DNA of 51,771 bases. Source: Salinivirgaceae bacterium. Its GTDB lineage: Bacteria > Bacteroidota > Bacteroidia > Bacteroidales > SZUA-534. The notes beneath the pieces were generated by a model. That model ran no database searches and was not told where the DNA came from. It was given only the letters and a program-made list of their open reading frames with translations. The stretch is from contig JAFZWI010000082.1 of NCBI GenBank assembly GCA_017617355.1, positions 1 to 51,771 of the forward strand. The letters are read 5' to 3'. A program made the position numbers and the translations under genes. Shown one piece after another: positions 1-8,184 of the stretch (within the stretch, counting starts at the first letter, position 1; each line of letters begins with the position of its first letter).

Positions 1-819
1 AACGGAATCCCCGAACTGCAATGGGACACCATCAACCGCATCCAGCCAACCTGTTGTATGTGCGTGCCGTCGTTCCTTATCAAATTGGCCGATTTTGCCG
101 AGAAGAACGGCATCGATCATCACCGTTCGAGCCTGAAAAAGTGCATCTGCATTGGCGAGGCGCTCTACAAACCCGACGGCGAGTACACCACGCTCGGCAA
201 GAAAATCAACGAGAAGTGGCCCGAGCTGAAGCTACACACCACCTACGCATCGACCGAGATGCAGTCGTCGTTTACCGACTGCGACCAGTACAACGGCGGG
301 CACGTGCAGCCCGAGCTGATTATTGTTGAGTTCCTTGATGAGAATAACCAGCCTGTGGCCGACGACGAGCCGGGCGAGGTGACAATCACATCGCTTGGCG
401 TTGAGGGAATGCCGCTGCTGCGGTTCAAGACCGGCGACGTCTGCTACCACTACAACGAGCCTTGCAAATGCGGCCGCAACACAATGCGTCTGAGCTCGGT
501 AATCGGACGTAAGGGACAGATGATAAAATACAAAGGCACAACACTTTATCCGCCCGCATTGTTCGACATTCTGGACGGCATCCACGATGTGAAGAACTAC
601 GTGGTTGAGGTGTTCACCAACGAACTCGGCACCGATGACATCAAGGTGCGCATCGGCTCTCTCCGTTCAGACGAGGCCTACGCCAAAGAGATTAAGGACA
701 TCTTCCGCTCGAAGGTGCGTGTGGCGCCGTCAATCAGCTTCGAGTCGCCCGAGTACATCAACAAGCTGCTCTATCCCGAGATGAGCCGCAAGCCGGTGAA
801 ATTCTATGATTTGCGGTAA
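1..819 (+). CDS. Phenylacetate-CoA ligase family protein (5' truncated by window)
   Basis: The reading frame is open from base 1, so the N-terminal part lies outside the window; about 272 residues remain, against roughly 430 for the family. The visible part holds the middle and C-terminal regions of a PaaK/CapK-type adenylate-forming enzyme: a TYASTEMQ segment in the adenylate-binding core, a GEVTITSLG stretch, LRFKTGD with the conserved Asp, a CKCGR cysteine motif and GRKGQMIKYKG leading into the mobile C-terminal lid. By family knowledge such enzymes activate an aryl or acyl acid with ATP and pass it to CoA. The true substrate cannot be read from sequence. Many Bacteroidales carry such paralogues without a phenylacetate degradation pathway, and none of that pathway is visible here. 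Confidence 0.85.
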   Translation, partial: NGIPELQWDTINRIQPTCCMCVPSFLIKLADFAEKNGIDHHRSSLKKCICIGEALYKPDGEYTTLGKKINEKWPELKLHTTYASTEMQSSFTDCDQYNGGHVQPELIIVEFLDENNQPVADDEPGEVTITSLGVEGMPLLRFKTGDVCYHYNEPCKCGRNTMRLSSVIGRKGQMIKYKGTTLYPPALFDILDGIHDVKNYVVEVFTNELGTDDIKVRIGSLRSDEAYAKEIKDIFRSKVRVAPSISFESPEYINKLLYPEMSRKPVKFYDLR

Positions 820-872
820 CAACAATATTCGATATCAAACAACGTTTAAATCTTATTTAAAATTAATTGAAA

Positions 873-1478
873 ATGAAAAAGTTATTATTATCAGTGCTGA
901 TGATTGCCTGTGTGGCGGTATCGGCAAACGCGCAAAAGACCGCTAAAAAGAAAAGTCCGATTGCCAACATTGAGAGCATCAGCTTCTATGGTGTCGATTT
1001 TTCGCAAGGCAAGGTGTATGGTGCTACAGATGAGCCCGATAAGTTGAAAAAAGCTTACGAGGATATCAACAACTTGTTTGTGACAGAGGCTTCAAAATAC
1101 AATATCGAGGAGCTGACTGGCAAGAAAGTGAACAACACCAACATTAAGGCTGTCAGCAGCTCGAATAGCAGCATTCCGGCCGACAATGTGAAAACCACCA
1201 ACAGCGGTTATTCTATCAATGACCAGAACGTGGCCACCGCTTTGAAGAATCTGAAAATCGATTCGGGCGACAGCGGTACCGGTTTGGTTGTTGTTGTTCA
1301 TCAACTTAACAAATCGAGCCAGGTGGGCACATTCCAAATGGTCTTCTTCGACATTAAGTCACGCAATGTTGTCACCAGTTTTAAGCTGACAGGCGCCGCC
1401 AGCGGCTTCGGGTTGCGCAACTACTGGGCAGCTTCGGTATACGATGCAATGAAGAAAATCAAGAAGTATAAACAGTAA
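873..1478 (+). CDS. Secreted protein of unknown function, 201 aa
   Basis: The protein begins with a classic type I signal peptide (MKKLLLSVLMIACVAVSANAQ, cleavage after ANA), so it is exported to the periplasm or outer membrane. An upstream TTG at 867 could extend it by two codons, but the ATG at 873 gives the better signal peptide. The mature part is soluble, mixed alpha/beta in look, with a VDFSQGKVYG segment near its start, a VVVVHQLN strand in the middle and a lysine-rich end. I do not recognise a named domain and cannot assign a function. The gene stands alone between the ligase and a strong hairpin terminator at 1499-1528, so it is probably the last gene of its transcript. Confidence 0.7.
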   Translation: MKKLLLSVLMIACVAVSANAQKTAKKKSPIANIESISFYGVDFSQGKVYGATDEPDKLKKAYEDINNLFVTEASKYNIEELTGKKVNNTNIKAVSSSNSSIPADNVKTTNSGYSINDQNVATALKNLKIDSGDSGTGLVVVVHQLNKSSQVGTFQMVFFDIKSRNVVTSFKLTGAASGFGLRNYWAASVYDAMKKIKKYKQ

Positions 1479-1498
1479 TTGGAACAATATCACGACGG

Positions 1499-1528
1499 CT
1501 GCCGCATTTTCGTGAGGAAATGCGGCAG
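1499..1528 (+). terminator. Hairpin terminator after the secreted protein
   Basis: An 11-bp perfect stem (CTGCCGCATTT at 1499-1509 with AAATGCGGCAG at 1518-1528) closes an 8-nt loop 20 bp after the stop codon. The T-tract that follows is weak and interrupted, so efficiency is uncertain, but the stem is strong and well placed. Confidence 0.7.
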
Positions 1529-1555
1529 TTGCGTTTATTGAACCGCCAAATCTCA

Positions 1556-1563
1556 TATCTTTG
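1556..1563 (+). promoter_or_regulatory. Bacteroidetes-type -7 box (TATCTTTG)
   Basis: TATCTTTG fits TAnnTTTG exactly and sits 19 bp before the ATG at 1583. TTG triplets at 1529-1531 and 1538-1540 are possible -33 elements, but their spacings (24 and 15 nt) are not ideal. The box supports the 1583 start over an upstream in-frame ATG at 1520, which precedes the box. Confidence 0.55.
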
Positions 1564-1582
1564 TGCAATTAAACGACAGGAA

Positions 1583-1843
1583 ATGGCATTCTTCAAATTA
1601 CCCGGCACACGCCAATTCAACTACAAACCGCTGTTCTACAACGAACAGGAGGAAAAAAGGCGTGAACGCCGCAAGCAGATAGAGCGCGAGTACAGGCAGT
1701 CGCAGGGCGAGCAGCCCAGCGAGGCGCCCAACTTCATACATTTCGCCCGCAAGGAACGGCAGAAATCGAGCCGTCGCGTGCTGGTGATTTTCCTGACATT
1801 GGCGGCCGCCTATTATTTCCTGCGCCAAAGATTTCTGATGTAA
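1583..1843 (+). CDS. Small single-pass membrane protein, 86 aa, unknown
   Basis: A short basic protein. Residues 1-20 hold a phenylalanine/tyrosine-rich segment (FFKLPGTRQFNYKPLFY), followed by a very charged Arg/Glu/Lys/Gln helix at about 21-60, then one hydrophobic segment near the C-terminus (VLVIFLTLAAAYYFL) ending RQRFLM. This looks like a cytoplasmic charged domain anchored by a C-terminal membrane helix. The frame also opens at 1520, but the promoter-like box at 1556-1563 and the normal look of the shorter product favour 1583. It lies just ahead of mutL, 33 bp away on the same strand, and may be co-transcribed with it. I recognise no family and assign no function. Confidence 0.6.
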   Translation: MAFFKLPGTRQFNYKPLFYNEQEEKRRERRKQIEREYRQSQGEQPSEAPNFIHFARKERQKSSRRVLVIFLTLAAAYYFLRQRFLM

Positions 1844-1876
1844 CAATCCGGTGTCTAATCAAAAACAGCAAGCAAG

Positions 1877-3778
1877 ATGTCTGACATCATCAATCTATTA
1901 CCTGACCATGTGGCCAACCAGATAGCCGCCGGCGAAGTTGTGCAACGCCCGGCATCGGTTATCAAAGAGCTTATGGAGAATTCCATTGACGCCGGTGCCA
2001 CCAAGATTCAGGTTATTGTGAAAGATGCCGGCAAGACGCTCATCCAGGTTATTGACAATGGATGCGGAATGTCGGCCACCGACGCGCGGATGTGCTTTGA
2101 ACGGCACGCCACATCGAAAATTCAGAAGGCTGCCGACCTGTTCGACATTCAGACAATGGGTTTCCGCGGCGAGGCCATGGCATCGATTGTTGCCATTGCC
2201 ACCGTTGAGATGCGCACCCGCAAATACGGCGACGAGCTGGGCACTTTCATCAAGATGACCGGCTCGGAGGTTGAGGCTCAGGAGCCGACATCATGTCCGA
2301 ACGGCACCAACATAATGGTGAAAAACCTGTTTTATAATGTTCCTGCGCGGCGCAAGTTCCTGAAATCTGACAGCACCGAGCTGAAGGAGGTCACCAAGGA
2401 GTTTTATCATGTAGCGCTTGCTCACCCTGATGTCGAGATGTCGCTGACACACAATGGTGTGGAGATGCTTAACCTTCCGATAGGCAACATCTTCAACCGT
2501 ATTTTGGGCATTGTTGGCAAATCATACGCTAAAAAGTTGCTTCCAGTGGAGTCGGAGACGTCGGTGGCGCGCATCAAGGGCTATGTAGGTACTCCCGACT
2601 GCGCCAAGGTGAACAAGAACGATGCCGACCAATACTTTTTTGTGAACGGCCGTTTTATGAAGCACCCGGTGTTCTGCCGCGCCGTGCAGAAAGCCTACGA
2701 CCAGCTTCTGCCGCAAGGCAAAAATCCCGCGTTTTTCATCTATATTGATGTTGACCCGGCTACAATCGATATCAACATACACCCAACAAAAACTGAAATC
2801 AAGTTCGAAAACGAACAATCGATATGGCCGATAATGCAAGCCACCGTTCGTGAGGCGCTGGGCAAGATAATTGTGGCGCCGACAATCGATTTTGATAATC
2901 AGCCGTCTATCGACATTCCGGTCTTCAACAGCGCCGATGAGGTGCGTCCGCCGCAGATTCACTACTCCAACGATTACAATCCGTTCAGCAACAGCAAAGG
3001 CCGTGGAATAAGCCAGACAGCCACGTTCCGTAGCCGTATGTCGGGCGGCAACACCGATTGGGAGAAGCTGTACTCGGGTTTTGAAAACACCCGTCAGCAG
3101 ACTGATGACAATATTATTGATAATCTGCAAAATAGCAAGTTGGAAGTACCCGCGCTTGCCGACAGTCAGGAGCAAACTGTGCAGTCGTCGATGTTTGAAA
3201 ACGAAAAGGAAACAGCTTGCAACGGACGGTTTTTCCAGCTGAAAAACAAATACATACTTACAAACGTCAAATCGGGTTTAATGGTTATCGACCAGCACCG
3301 TGCCCACGAGCGCATCCTGTTCGAGCATCTTATGGTACGCCGCACTGATGCCGGAGCCTCGCAGCGGTTGCTTTACCCCGAGCGCCTCGATTTGAATCTG
3401 AAAGACACCGATTTGTTCCGTCAAATGGTGCCTGAGCTCGAGAAACTCGGCTTTGAGGTGAACGACCTTGGCGGTAACAATTTCTCGTTCTCGGCCATAC
3501 CGGCGACTTTCCCAGAGTCGGAATTGAAAGACTGGATAAACTCAATGCTGATGCTGACAGGCGAGGAGTATATGGTTATCAAGGACTCGATGCGCGAGGG
3601 CATTGTGGCATCAATGGCTCGTTATATGGCTATCGGCTACGGAAAACAACTGTCGCAGGAAGAAATGGCAGACATCAATAACCGCTTGTTTGCCTGCAAG
3701 ATGCCTAACTTTACGCCGTCGGGGCGGCCCATTGTGGCAATATTGACTATGGATGAAATTGAAAAATTGTTTAGATAA
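1877..3778 (+). CDS. mutL: DNA mismatch repair protein MutL
   Basis: MutL couples mismatch recognition by MutS to strand incision. The N-terminal GHKL ATPase is complete: IAAGEVVQRPASVIKELMEN with the catalytic Glu34, DNGCGM at 60-65, HATSK at 77-81 and GFRGEA at 95-100. A proline- and serine-rich linker (about 340-445) carries QSSMF at 436-440, which resembles a sliding-clamp-binding pentapeptide. The C-terminal dimerisation domain holds DQHRAHERILFE at 472-483, matching the endonuclease motif DQHA(X)2E(X)4E except for Arg in place of Ala. The usual C-terminal CPHGRP motif reads TPSGRP at 613-618, so two expected metal ligands are missing. Length (633 aa) is normal. No mutS is visible; two rhomboid genes follow, the first after only 5 bp. 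Confidence 0.97.
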   Translation: MSDIINLLPDHVANQIAAGEVVQRPASVIKELMENSIDAGATKIQVIVKDAGKTLIQVIDNGCGMSATDARMCFERHATSKIQKAADLFDIQTMGFRGEAMASIVAIATVEMRTRKYGDELGTFIKMTGSEVEAQEPTSCPNGTNIMVKNLFYNVPARRKFLKSDSTELKEVTKEFYHVALAHPDVEMSLTHNGVEMLNLPIGNIFNRILGIVGKSYAKKLLPVESETSVARIKGYVGTPDCAKVNKNDADQYFFVNGRFMKHPVFCRAVQKAYDQLLPQGKNPAFFIYIDVDPATIDINIHPTKTEIKFENEQSIWPIMQATVREALGKIIVAPTIDFDNQPSIDIPVFNSADEVRPPQIHYSNDYNPFSNSKGRGISQTATFRSRMSGGNTDWEKLYSGFENTRQQTDDNIIDNLQNSKLEVPALADSQEQTVQSSMFENEKETACNGRFFQLKNKYILTNVKSGLMVIDQHRAHERILFEHLMVRRTDAGASQRLLYPERLDLNLKDTDLFRQMVPELEKLGFEVNDLGGNNFSFSAIPATFPESELKDWINSMLMLTGEEYMVIKDSMREGIVASMARYMAIGYGKQLSQEEMADINNRLFACKMPNFTPSGRPIVAILTMDEIEKLFR

Positions 3779-3783
3779 TTGAT

Positions 3784-4620
3784 ATGCAAGGATATAGAGC
3801 ACCGTTGTTTGGCAATCTACCGCCAGTGATTAAAAATCTGCTGATAGCCAATATCGCGGTTTTTGTTATCGACTCACTGCTGCCACAAGGCGGCGTTTTC
3901 AACATGACCGACTGGTTTGCGCTGCATAACTTCCAGTCCGACAAATTCAAGCCCATTCAGCTTGTAACATATATGTTCATGCACGGCGGTGTTACGCATA
4001 TCTTCTTTAATATGTTTGCGTTAGTGATGTTCGGGCGTATTTTGGAGCAAGTGTGGGGCGGCAAGCGCTTTCTGGTTTATTATTTTGTTACTGGCATCGG
4101 GGCGGCTTTGTGTCAGCTGACGGTGTCGTATCTGTCGCTGTCAGGCTTGCAAGCCGAGGTGACAGCCTACATCAACACTCCCGACCCTGAGTTGCTGATG
4201 CGTATTGTCCGTGGACACCTTGAGCATCCGGCCGCGTGGGTGAATGATTTTCTGGCGGCTTATAGCACAAGTCCCGACAATCAGGCCTACATACAGCAAG
4301 GCATCGGCATAGTCAACTCGCTGGTTAACATGTACATCGACACGCCTACGGTTGGCGCCTCAGGAGCGGTGTTCGGCGTGCTGCTGGCTTTTGGAATGAT
4401 GTTCCCGAATGTTCAGCTGATGCTGCTTTTCCCACCTATTCCAATTCGTGCCAAATGGTTCGTTTTGGGCTATGGCTTGCTTGAGCTTATGGCTGTTATA
4501 GTGCCACAAGCCGGCGATAATGTTGCGCATTTCGCGCATCTTGGCGGCATGATTTTCGGATTCTTCCTGATTCGTTATTGGAACAAAAAAGGCGGAAACA
4601 TGGAGTGGAATGGGTATTAA
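3784..4620 (+). CDS. Rhomboid family intramembrane serine protease (first of pair)
   Basis: A 278-residue polytopic membrane protein with the rhomboid catalytic dyad: Ser193 in GASGAVFG and His252 in AHFAHLGG. An upstream HGGVTHIFFNM segment at 67-77 matches the conserved H-x-x-x-H-x-x-x-N oxyanion region of bacterial rhomboids. Between TM3 and TM4 lies an unusually long hydrophilic loop, about residues 120-185, that is absent from minimal rhomboids such as GlpG. Rhomboids cut transmembrane substrates within or near the membrane; the substrate here is unknown. It begins 5 bp after mutL and is followed 77 bp later by a second rhomboid, so the three may share a transcript, although the gap contains low-complexity repeat DNA. 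Confidence 0.92.
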   Translation: MQGYRAPLFGNLPPVIKNLLIANIAVFVIDSLLPQGGVFNMTDWFALHNFQSDKFKPIQLVTYMFMHGGVTHIFFNMFALVMFGRILEQVWGGKRFLVYYFVTGIGAALCQLTVSYLSLSGLQAEVTAYINTPDPELLMRIVRGHLEHPAAWVNDFLAAYSTSPDNQAYIQQGIGIVNSLVNMYIDTPTVGASGAVFGVLLAFGMMFPNVQLMLLFPPIPIRAKWFVLGYGLLELMAVIVPQAGDNVAHFAHLGGMIFGFFLIRYWNKKGGNMEWNGY

Positions 4621-4697
4621 CTATAACGATGACGATAACACTGAGGCAAAAAATTAAACACTAAACTCTTACCTCTAAACTTTTAACTCTAAGCTTT
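4621..4697. repeat. Low-complexity AT-rich intergenic tract
   Basis: The gap between the two rhomboid genes contains short degenerate words (ACTAAACTCTTACCTCTAAA and similar, plus AACGATGACGATAACAC). Read on the minus strand these become GTTTAGAG and GTTATCGTCATCGTTAT, the same words found in other gaps of this window, for example near 14280 and 25220. Confidence 0.55.
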
Positions 4698-5582
4698 ATG
4701 TCCAATCGCACAATGAATAACATAATGTCGGAATTCCGTAGCGGAACAATGCTCAACAAGCTGATTTACGTCAATTTGGCGGTGTTTGTGCTGGTCAAAT
4801 TGGTCGATATTCTGATGATGCTGTTAAATGTTAAGGCCGGCAACCCAATTGTCGAATGGTGCATGGTGTACGCCGGCTGGCACAATCTGCTGACACATCC
4901 GTGGGGCGTGATTAGCTATATGTTTTTGCATCAAGGATTTATGCACATATTATTCAATATGTTGTGGTTGTTCTGGTTTGGCCGTATCTTTTTGGAATAT
5001 TTCAGCAACCGCCAGCTGCTGAATGTTTATTTGTGCGGTGGCATAGCCGGAGCTTTGCTTTTCATATTGTGCTACAATCTATTGCCGCGCTTCGACGCCA
5101 CCTACGCCTGTGCGCTCGGCGCCTCGGCAGCTGTTTATGCGGTGGTGCTGGCAGTAGCGGCCTATGTGCCCAACTACTCCATTTATGTCATGTTTCTTGG
5201 GCAGGTACGCATCAAGTGGATAGCTGTCTTTTCGGTTGTTTCCGACCTGGCGATGCTCGACGGCACAAACGCCGGCGGCCACATAGCGCACATTGGCGGA
5301 GCACTGTTCGGAATGTGGTATATTGTGGGGTTGCGGCGCGGAACTGACATAACAGCTTGGCTTGGAAGGATAATCGATTGGTTTGCAACGCGTTTCAAAC
5401 CGCGCAAGCCTAAGATGAAAGTAACTTACAAGCGCGCCGAGACCGACTACGAGTATAACCAGCGCAAGCACGACAATCAGCAAGAGATTGACGCCATTCT
5501 TGAGAAGATTGCCAAAACAGGCTACAACGGTCTCACCGAAGATGAGAAACGCACTTTGTTCACCAACAGCCGAAACGTTTAG
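4698..5582 (+). CDS. Rhomboid family protein with C-terminal cytoplasmic extension (second of pair)
   Basis: A 294-residue rhomboid-fold protein. The HQGFMHILFNMLWLFWFG segment at about 78-95 gives the conserved His and Asn. The catalytic serine is Ser143 in GASAAVYA and the histidine is His198 in HIAHIGG. The residue after the serine is Ala rather than the usual Gly of GxSG; the dyad itself is kept, so activity is plausible. After the last membrane segment (about residue 210) comes a basic tail with KPRKPKMKVTYKR and an acidic, coiled-coil-like end (EIDAILEKIAKTGYNGLTEDE), a short C-terminal module often seen fused to Bacteroidetes rhomboids. It ends 3 bp before the AsmA-like gene, which indicates co-transcription. 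Confidence 0.9.
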   Translation: MSNRTMNNIMSEFRSGTMLNKLIYVNLAVFVLVKLVDILMMLLNVKAGNPIVEWCMVYAGWHNLLTHPWGVISYMFLHQGFMHILFNMLWLFWFGRIFLEYFSNRQLLNVYLCGGIAGALLFILCYNLLPRFDATYACALGASAAVYAVVLAVAAYVPNYSIYVMFLGQVRIKWIAVFSVVSDLAMLDGTNAGGHIAHIGGALFGMWYIVGLRRGTDITAWLGRIIDWFATRFKPRKPKMKVTYKRAETDYEYNQRKHDNQQEIDAILEKIAKTGYNGLTEDEKRTLFTNSRNV

Positions 5583-5585
5583 GAG

Positions 5586-8126
5586 ATGAAAAAAATACCG
5601 AAGATTCTGCTTAAAATATTGTTTTGGCTGCTGATAGTGATAGTGCTGTTTGCCGGTGTAATTGTCGGCGGAACAATACTGCTTAAAGACCGGCTGATAC
5701 AGCGCGGTGTGCAGGCCATAAACGAGGAGCTGAACGCGCCGGTGAATGTTGGCGAGATATCTTTCTCATTGATAAATAGTTTTCCCTATGCGTCAATGGT
5801 GCTCAATAATGTTACAGTGATGTCGCCTACGGTTGGGTTCAATCACCGCGGATTTGCCCATACTTCGGCTGATACATTGTTGAATGTCAGAAAGTTGGTA
5901 CTGTCGTTCAATGCCCGCAAGTTGTTCGATAACGAGCTGGAGTTGCAGTCAGTTAAAGTGAACGACGGCAAATTCTTCATTCTGATAGACAATAAGGGTA
6001 ACGATAACTTCCATATTATCAAAGAGAAAAAAGAGCAAGCATCATCGGTGAAGATGAAAGTTGAGCTTGAGCGTCTGCGTTTCAACGACTGTGTGATTCA
6101 GATAAGCAACCAGTTCAAGGGTAACGGAACGGAGCTCTATCTGCCCGATTTTGAGGTGAACGGTACTTTCGACAGCACGGCAGTCCGCTTGCAGACCAAA
6201 GGTGGCATGACCTTGCAGTGGTTTGCCGCCAACAATGTCGAGATTGTGCCGCTTGCGCCCACCAATATCCGCATGGACCTGAGCTATCGTAACGACAGTC
6301 TGCTAATCAGCGAGGGACGGCTCTCGTCGCGCGGCATCGACATGGAGCTGTCGGGTGCGGTGATGCTGAGCGCCACAACCTACCTCAATCTGACACTGCG
6401 CGGCCGCAAAATATCGGTGGCCAATGCTTTGCAGTATTTCACCCTTGCAACCAAAGAAAAACCGAAAATCCAGAGTAACGGCCTTGTCGATTTCAGCGCA
6501 AACATACGCGGACGTTTCGACAAACGCAGCACACCGCTCATCACCGCCCGCTTCGGCCTCAACGATGCCACCATAAAATATCCCGAGCTTGACCTTGAGC
6601 TGAGCCACACCAACTTGAAAGGCACCTACAGCAATGGTGGTTCGCCACGCAGCCGCAAATCGTTTGTCAATATCGACGAGGTGGCCACCGTAGTTGAGCG
6701 GACAAGCATTGGCGGCAGATTCAAGGTCGATAATTTGGCCAGTCCGCATATAAATGCCGAAGCCGATGTCGAAGGCGAGCTTGAAGATTGGAACCGTTTC
6801 ATTTTCAGTGATATGCCCGACCGCGCCGCCGGTCACGTCAAAGGCCAGGTAAAGGCTGTGGGCAACATCGATATGAGCAAAAAGTTTGATGTCCAGGCGT
6901 TTTTGAAGCTCAATCCGAAAATTTCGGCAACCGTCAGCGGCGGCTCCTATTCTGACGCGCAGAAAATCAACTTGACCGAGATTGAAGGCACGGCGCAACT
7001 TGCGGGTGTGGCTCTCAAACTGACAAACGTGGATGCGCGGCTTAATGGCGTCAAAACCGATTTCAGCTTGAATATCAACAATCTGATGCGGGCCGTTGTT
7101 GAGCCTTATCCGGCAATGAACATCATCGGAACGCTCAATGTTACCGACGCTTTCGACTATAAACAGATTGAACCGCTTTTCAGCGGCGACGGCAAGTCGA
7201 AAATAACGTACAACGTTGATTTGCAAACTACTGCCGTACGATTCACCTATGAGAAATTTGTGGCCGAGCGCGTGTCGGGGCGCATGCAATATGCCGGCAA
7301 TGCGGTTGTTGTCAACAATTTGAATTTCTATTCGTTCGACGGCCGGATGAACAGCACCTTGAGCTACCGAATGGACAAAAACCGAAATCTGGCTTGCAAG
7401 GGTACGGTTAGCGGCATCAACATCAACAAACTGTTCGACGCTTTCGGCAATTTCGGGCAGACCTACATTACCACTAGCAACATCGAGGGCACTCTGGCGG
7501 CTACATTCGCGCTGTTGCTGCCTTTCAATGGCGACAAGCCCGACACCGACAAAATGGACTTCGACGGGCATCTTGAGGTTATAGACGGCAAGTTGCACAA
7601 TGTTGAGGCCACCAACAGCATCGCCGATTTCACCAAGATTGACGAGTTCCGAAACCTTGAGTTCTCAACCCTAACCAACGACATCACCATTTCGGGCGGC
7701 GTCATCGATGTGCCGAAAATGAATGTGGGTTGCAACGCCTGCGACATATCGCTCTACGGGCAACAGAAGTTCAGCGGCAACTACGAGTACCACTTCAAGG
7801 CTGTGCTGAGCGACTTCATGCGTGGCAAAGCCAAGCGGCTCGAGAATCTGAACACACCCTATGGAGTGGTGGAGGACGGTACACGGACATCGGTGTTCCT
7901 TCTGGCCTCACGCACCGACGGCGTCACCAAAATCAAGTTCGACCGCCCCGAGATAAAACAACAGTTGCGCACCGAGGTGCAGCAGCAGAAGCAGGAGGTG
8001 AAGCAGATTCTGAAAAAGGAGTTCGGCTTGTTCAAGAAAGACACCACCGTCAAAGTTGAAGAGAAGAAACCACAGCAGTCATCGGGCTTTGTAATCGACT
8101 GGGACGACAGCGACGACGATGAATAG
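5586..8126 (+). CDS. AsmA-like inner-membrane-anchored periplasmic protein, 846 aa
   Basis: A single N-terminal membrane helix (residues about 7-32) is followed by a long periplasmic region rich in beta strands with repeated amphipathic patterns. This is the layout of the AsmA/TamB-like family, whose members form grooves thought to carry or control lipids between the two membranes. Family landmarks are the AsmA-type start (LKDRLIQRGVQAINEELNAP, then VNVGEISFSL) and an AsmA-like C-terminal region at about 640-780. The tail is rich in Gln, Lys and Glu and ends in an acidic DWDDSDDDE stretch. The start codon lies 3 bp after the rhomboid stop. Family assignment is confident; the specific role in this organism is inference. 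Confidence 0.85.
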   Translation: MKKIPKILLKILFWLLIVIVLFAGVIVGGTILLKDRLIQRGVQAINEELNAPVNVGEISFSLINSFPYASMVLNNVTVMSPTVGFNHRGFAHTSADTLLNVRKLVLSFNARKLFDNELELQSVKVNDGKFFILIDNKGNDNFHIIKEKKEQASSVKMKVELERLRFNDCVIQISNQFKGNGTELYLPDFEVNGTFDSTAVRLQTKGGMTLQWFAANNVEIVPLAPTNIRMDLSYRNDSLLISEGRLSSRGIDMELSGAVMLSATTYLNLTLRGRKISVANALQYFTLATKEKPKIQSNGLVDFSANIRGRFDKRSTPLITARFGLNDATIKYPELDLELSHTNLKGTYSNGGSPRSRKSFVNIDEVATVVERTSIGGRFKVDNLASPHINAEADVEGELEDWNRFIFSDMPDRAAGHVKGQVKAVGNIDMSKKFDVQAFLKLNPKISATVSGGSYSDAQKINLTEIEGTAQLAGVALKLTNVDARLNGVKTDFSLNINNLMRAVVEPYPAMNIIGTLNVTDAFDYKQIEPLFSGDGKSKITYNVDLQTTAVRFTYEKFVAERVSGRMQYAGNAVVVNNLNFYSFDGRMNSTLSYRMDKNRNLACKGTVSGININKLFDAFGNFGQTYITTSNIEGTLAATFALLLPFNGDKPDTDKMDFDGHLEVIDGKLHNVEATNSIADFTKIDEFRNLEFSTLTNDITISGGVIDVPKMNVGCNACDISLYGQQKFSGNYEYHFKAVLSDFMRGKAKRLENLNTPYGVVEDGTRTSVFLLASRTDGVTKIKFDRPEIKQQLRTEVQQQKQEVKQILKKEFGLFKKDTTVKVEEKKPQQSSGFVIDWDDSDDDE

Positions 8127-8184
8127 TAGCCCGATGCAATAACGCGCGGCTTTCTGCGTTTGACTATTTTATCGAAAAACGGAT

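Noticed and set aside
6303..7598. A 431-codon open frame on the minus strand opposite the AsmA-like gene
   Set aside because: It is an antisense shadow of a clear coding gene with family features; its translation shows no domain, signal or sensible start context.
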